64,000 nt of DNA from Bradyrhizobium sp. Rc3b. GTDB taxonomy: Bacteria > Pseudomonadota > Alphaproteobacteria > Rhizobiales > Xanthobacteraceae. The position numbers and the translations under genes were made by a program. Shown piece by piece: positions 63,173 to 64,000 of this stretch. The stretch spans positions 248,001 through 312,000 of the forward strand of contig NZ_FOUS01000009.1 of assembly GCF_900114915.1 (NCBI RefSeq), in the 5' to 3' direction. Under the pieces are notes generated by a model, which saw nothing but the letters and a program-made list of their open reading frames with translations, searched no databases and was not told the origin of the DNA. Position 1 is the stretch's first letter; each line of letters opens with the position of its first letter.

Positions 63173-64000
63173 TCAGTACCGGATCCGGGGATCGAGCAGG
63201 GTGTAGGCGACGTCGATGAGAAGATTGACGACGACATAGATCAGCGACGTCAGCAGGATCATCGCCTGGATCACCGGATAGTCGCGCGCCAGCACCGCAT
63301 CCACGGTGAGGCGGCCGATGCCGGGGATGTTGAACACGCTCTCGGTGACGACGACGCCGGAGATCAGCAGCGCAAAGCCGGTGCCGATCACGGTGATGAC
63401 GGGCACGGCGGCGTTGCGCAGCGCGTGGCGCATCATCACGGCGACCTCGTTGATGCCCTTGGCGCGCGCGGTGCGCACATAGTCCTCGCCGAGCACATCC
63501 AGCATCGCCGCGCGTGTCATGCGCGCGATCAGCGCGATGTAGATGAAGGAGAGCGCGCAGGTCGGCAGGATCATGCGCTCGAAAAACGGTCCGAAGCCGT
63601 TAAAGATGCTGCGGAAGCCCTGCACCGGCACCCACCGCAGTTCGATCGCGAAGACCTGGATCAGAATATAGCCGACCACGAACACCGGCACCGAGAAGCC
63701 GAGCACGGAAAGCCCCATCACGAAACGGTCGATCCAGGTGCCGTGCTTCCACGCGGCGATCACGCCGAGGGGAACCGCCACGATCACGGCGAGGATGATG
63801 GTGCACAGCGCGATCGAGATCGACGGCTCGACGCGCTGGCCGATCATCTTCATCACAGGCAGATTGGAGATCAGCGAGGTCCCGAGATCGCCGTGCAGCA
63901 GCTTGTTCACCCAGGTGATGAACTGCACGATCAAGGGCTCGTTGAGGCCGAGCGAGGTGCGGATGCGCTCCAGCCGCTCCGGCGTTGCATTGTCGCCGGC
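63173..64000 (-). CDS. Peptide-type ABC transporter permease (DppB-like), 5' end outside the window
   Basis: 275 codons are visible and the frame stays open to the window edge, so the start lies beyond base 64000. The translated edge reads AGDNATPERLERIRTSLGLN, which is the conserved loop before the second helix of DppB-type permeases, so roughly the first 40 residues are missing. The EAA motif (DVLGEDYVRTARAKGINEVA) and C-terminal VAYTLLDPRIRY are present. It starts the transporter gene order permease-permease-ATPase; the binding protein gene is probably upstream, outside the window. Confidence 0.9.
   Translation of the reverse strand, partial: AGDNATPERLERIRTSLGLNEPLIVQFITWVNKLLHGDLGTSLISNLPVMKMIGQRVEPSISIALCTIILAVIVAVPLGVIAAWKHGTWIDRFVMGLSVLGFSVPVFVVGYILIQVFAIELRWVPVQGFRSIFNGFGPFFERMILPTCALSFIYIALIARMTRAAMLDVLGEDYVRTARAKGINEVAVMMRHALRNAAVPVITVIGTGFALLISGVVVTESVFNIPGIGRLTVDAVLARDYPVIQAMILLTSLIYVVVNLLIDVAYTLLDPRIRY

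Overview
The window looks like chromosomal DNA of a Bradyrhizobium-type alphaproteobacterium (Nitrobacteraceae). The reasons are uniformly high GC, an Usg-family protein, a CIRCE-controlled groESL operon, a BMS-type cox (molybdenum hydroxylase) cluster, an Anbu/transglutaminase/ATP-grasp operon, and many long intergenic inverted repeats built on themes such as GTAGCCCGGATG and GTCATTCCGGGG. I see no insertion sequence, prophage, CRISPR array or rRNA operon. The genus is an inference from gene content, not from a marker gene.

Layout. 0.1-7.0 kb: coxG-coxS-coxM-coxD-coxE, two XdhC halves and a molybdopterin-binding/NTP-transferase fusion. This is a molybdenum hydroxylase and its maturation set, but no large catalytic (CoxL) subunit lies between S and M. 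7.2-10.5 kb: a DUF4189 protein, a DUF2000 protein, a zinc alcohol dehydrogenase, and a GFA/SRPBCC/ArsR group. 10.6-15.5 kb: a TetR-HlyD-ABC export operon behind a clear operator, then a membrane adenylate/guanylate cyclase. 15.6-22.2 kb: small secreted proteins, PhzF, DUF488/DUF72, and two lipid-linked glycosyltransferases. 22.4-28 kb: a FecR/CHASE2-cyclase operon behind an 18-bp palindrome, a candidate structured RNA, a DUF2778 peptidoglycan-type enzyme and a secreted caspase-like protein. 28.1-30.3 kb: a GST/isochorismatase pair divergent from a LysR regulator.

30.4-32.2 kb holds the most unusual object: a 146-nt tandem of two tRNA-like domains whose acceptor strands pair crosswise, with non-canonical anticodon loops, its own promoter and a terminator-like hairpin, followed by a slipin (SPFH) gene. 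32.3-35.3 kb: lepB and groESL. 35.6-43.3 kb: usg, a TPR/GT41 O-GlcNAc-transferase-like protein, a cupin, a rhomboid protease flanked by two copies of a nucleoside-transporter 3' end plus repeat, the nucleoside transporter itself, and an MFS transporter. 43.5-49 kb: an SDR and the Anbu operon (ATP-grasp, alpha-E, transglutaminase, a carboxymuconolactone-decarboxylase-like gene, Anbu). 49.2-56 kb: a MoaB/CinA-like protein, a phosphoribosyltransferase, a MetE-like enzyme, GST and DsbA-type isomerase genes, a quinone reductase and an enoyl-CoA hydratase. 56.2-64 kb: an amidase, M20 and M81 peptidases, and a peptide-type ABC importer that runs off the window end.

Functionally this is mostly core and metabolic chromosome with scattered regulatory modules. 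The novelty lies in the RNA elements, the repeat-driven rearrangements and the partly understood Anbu operon.
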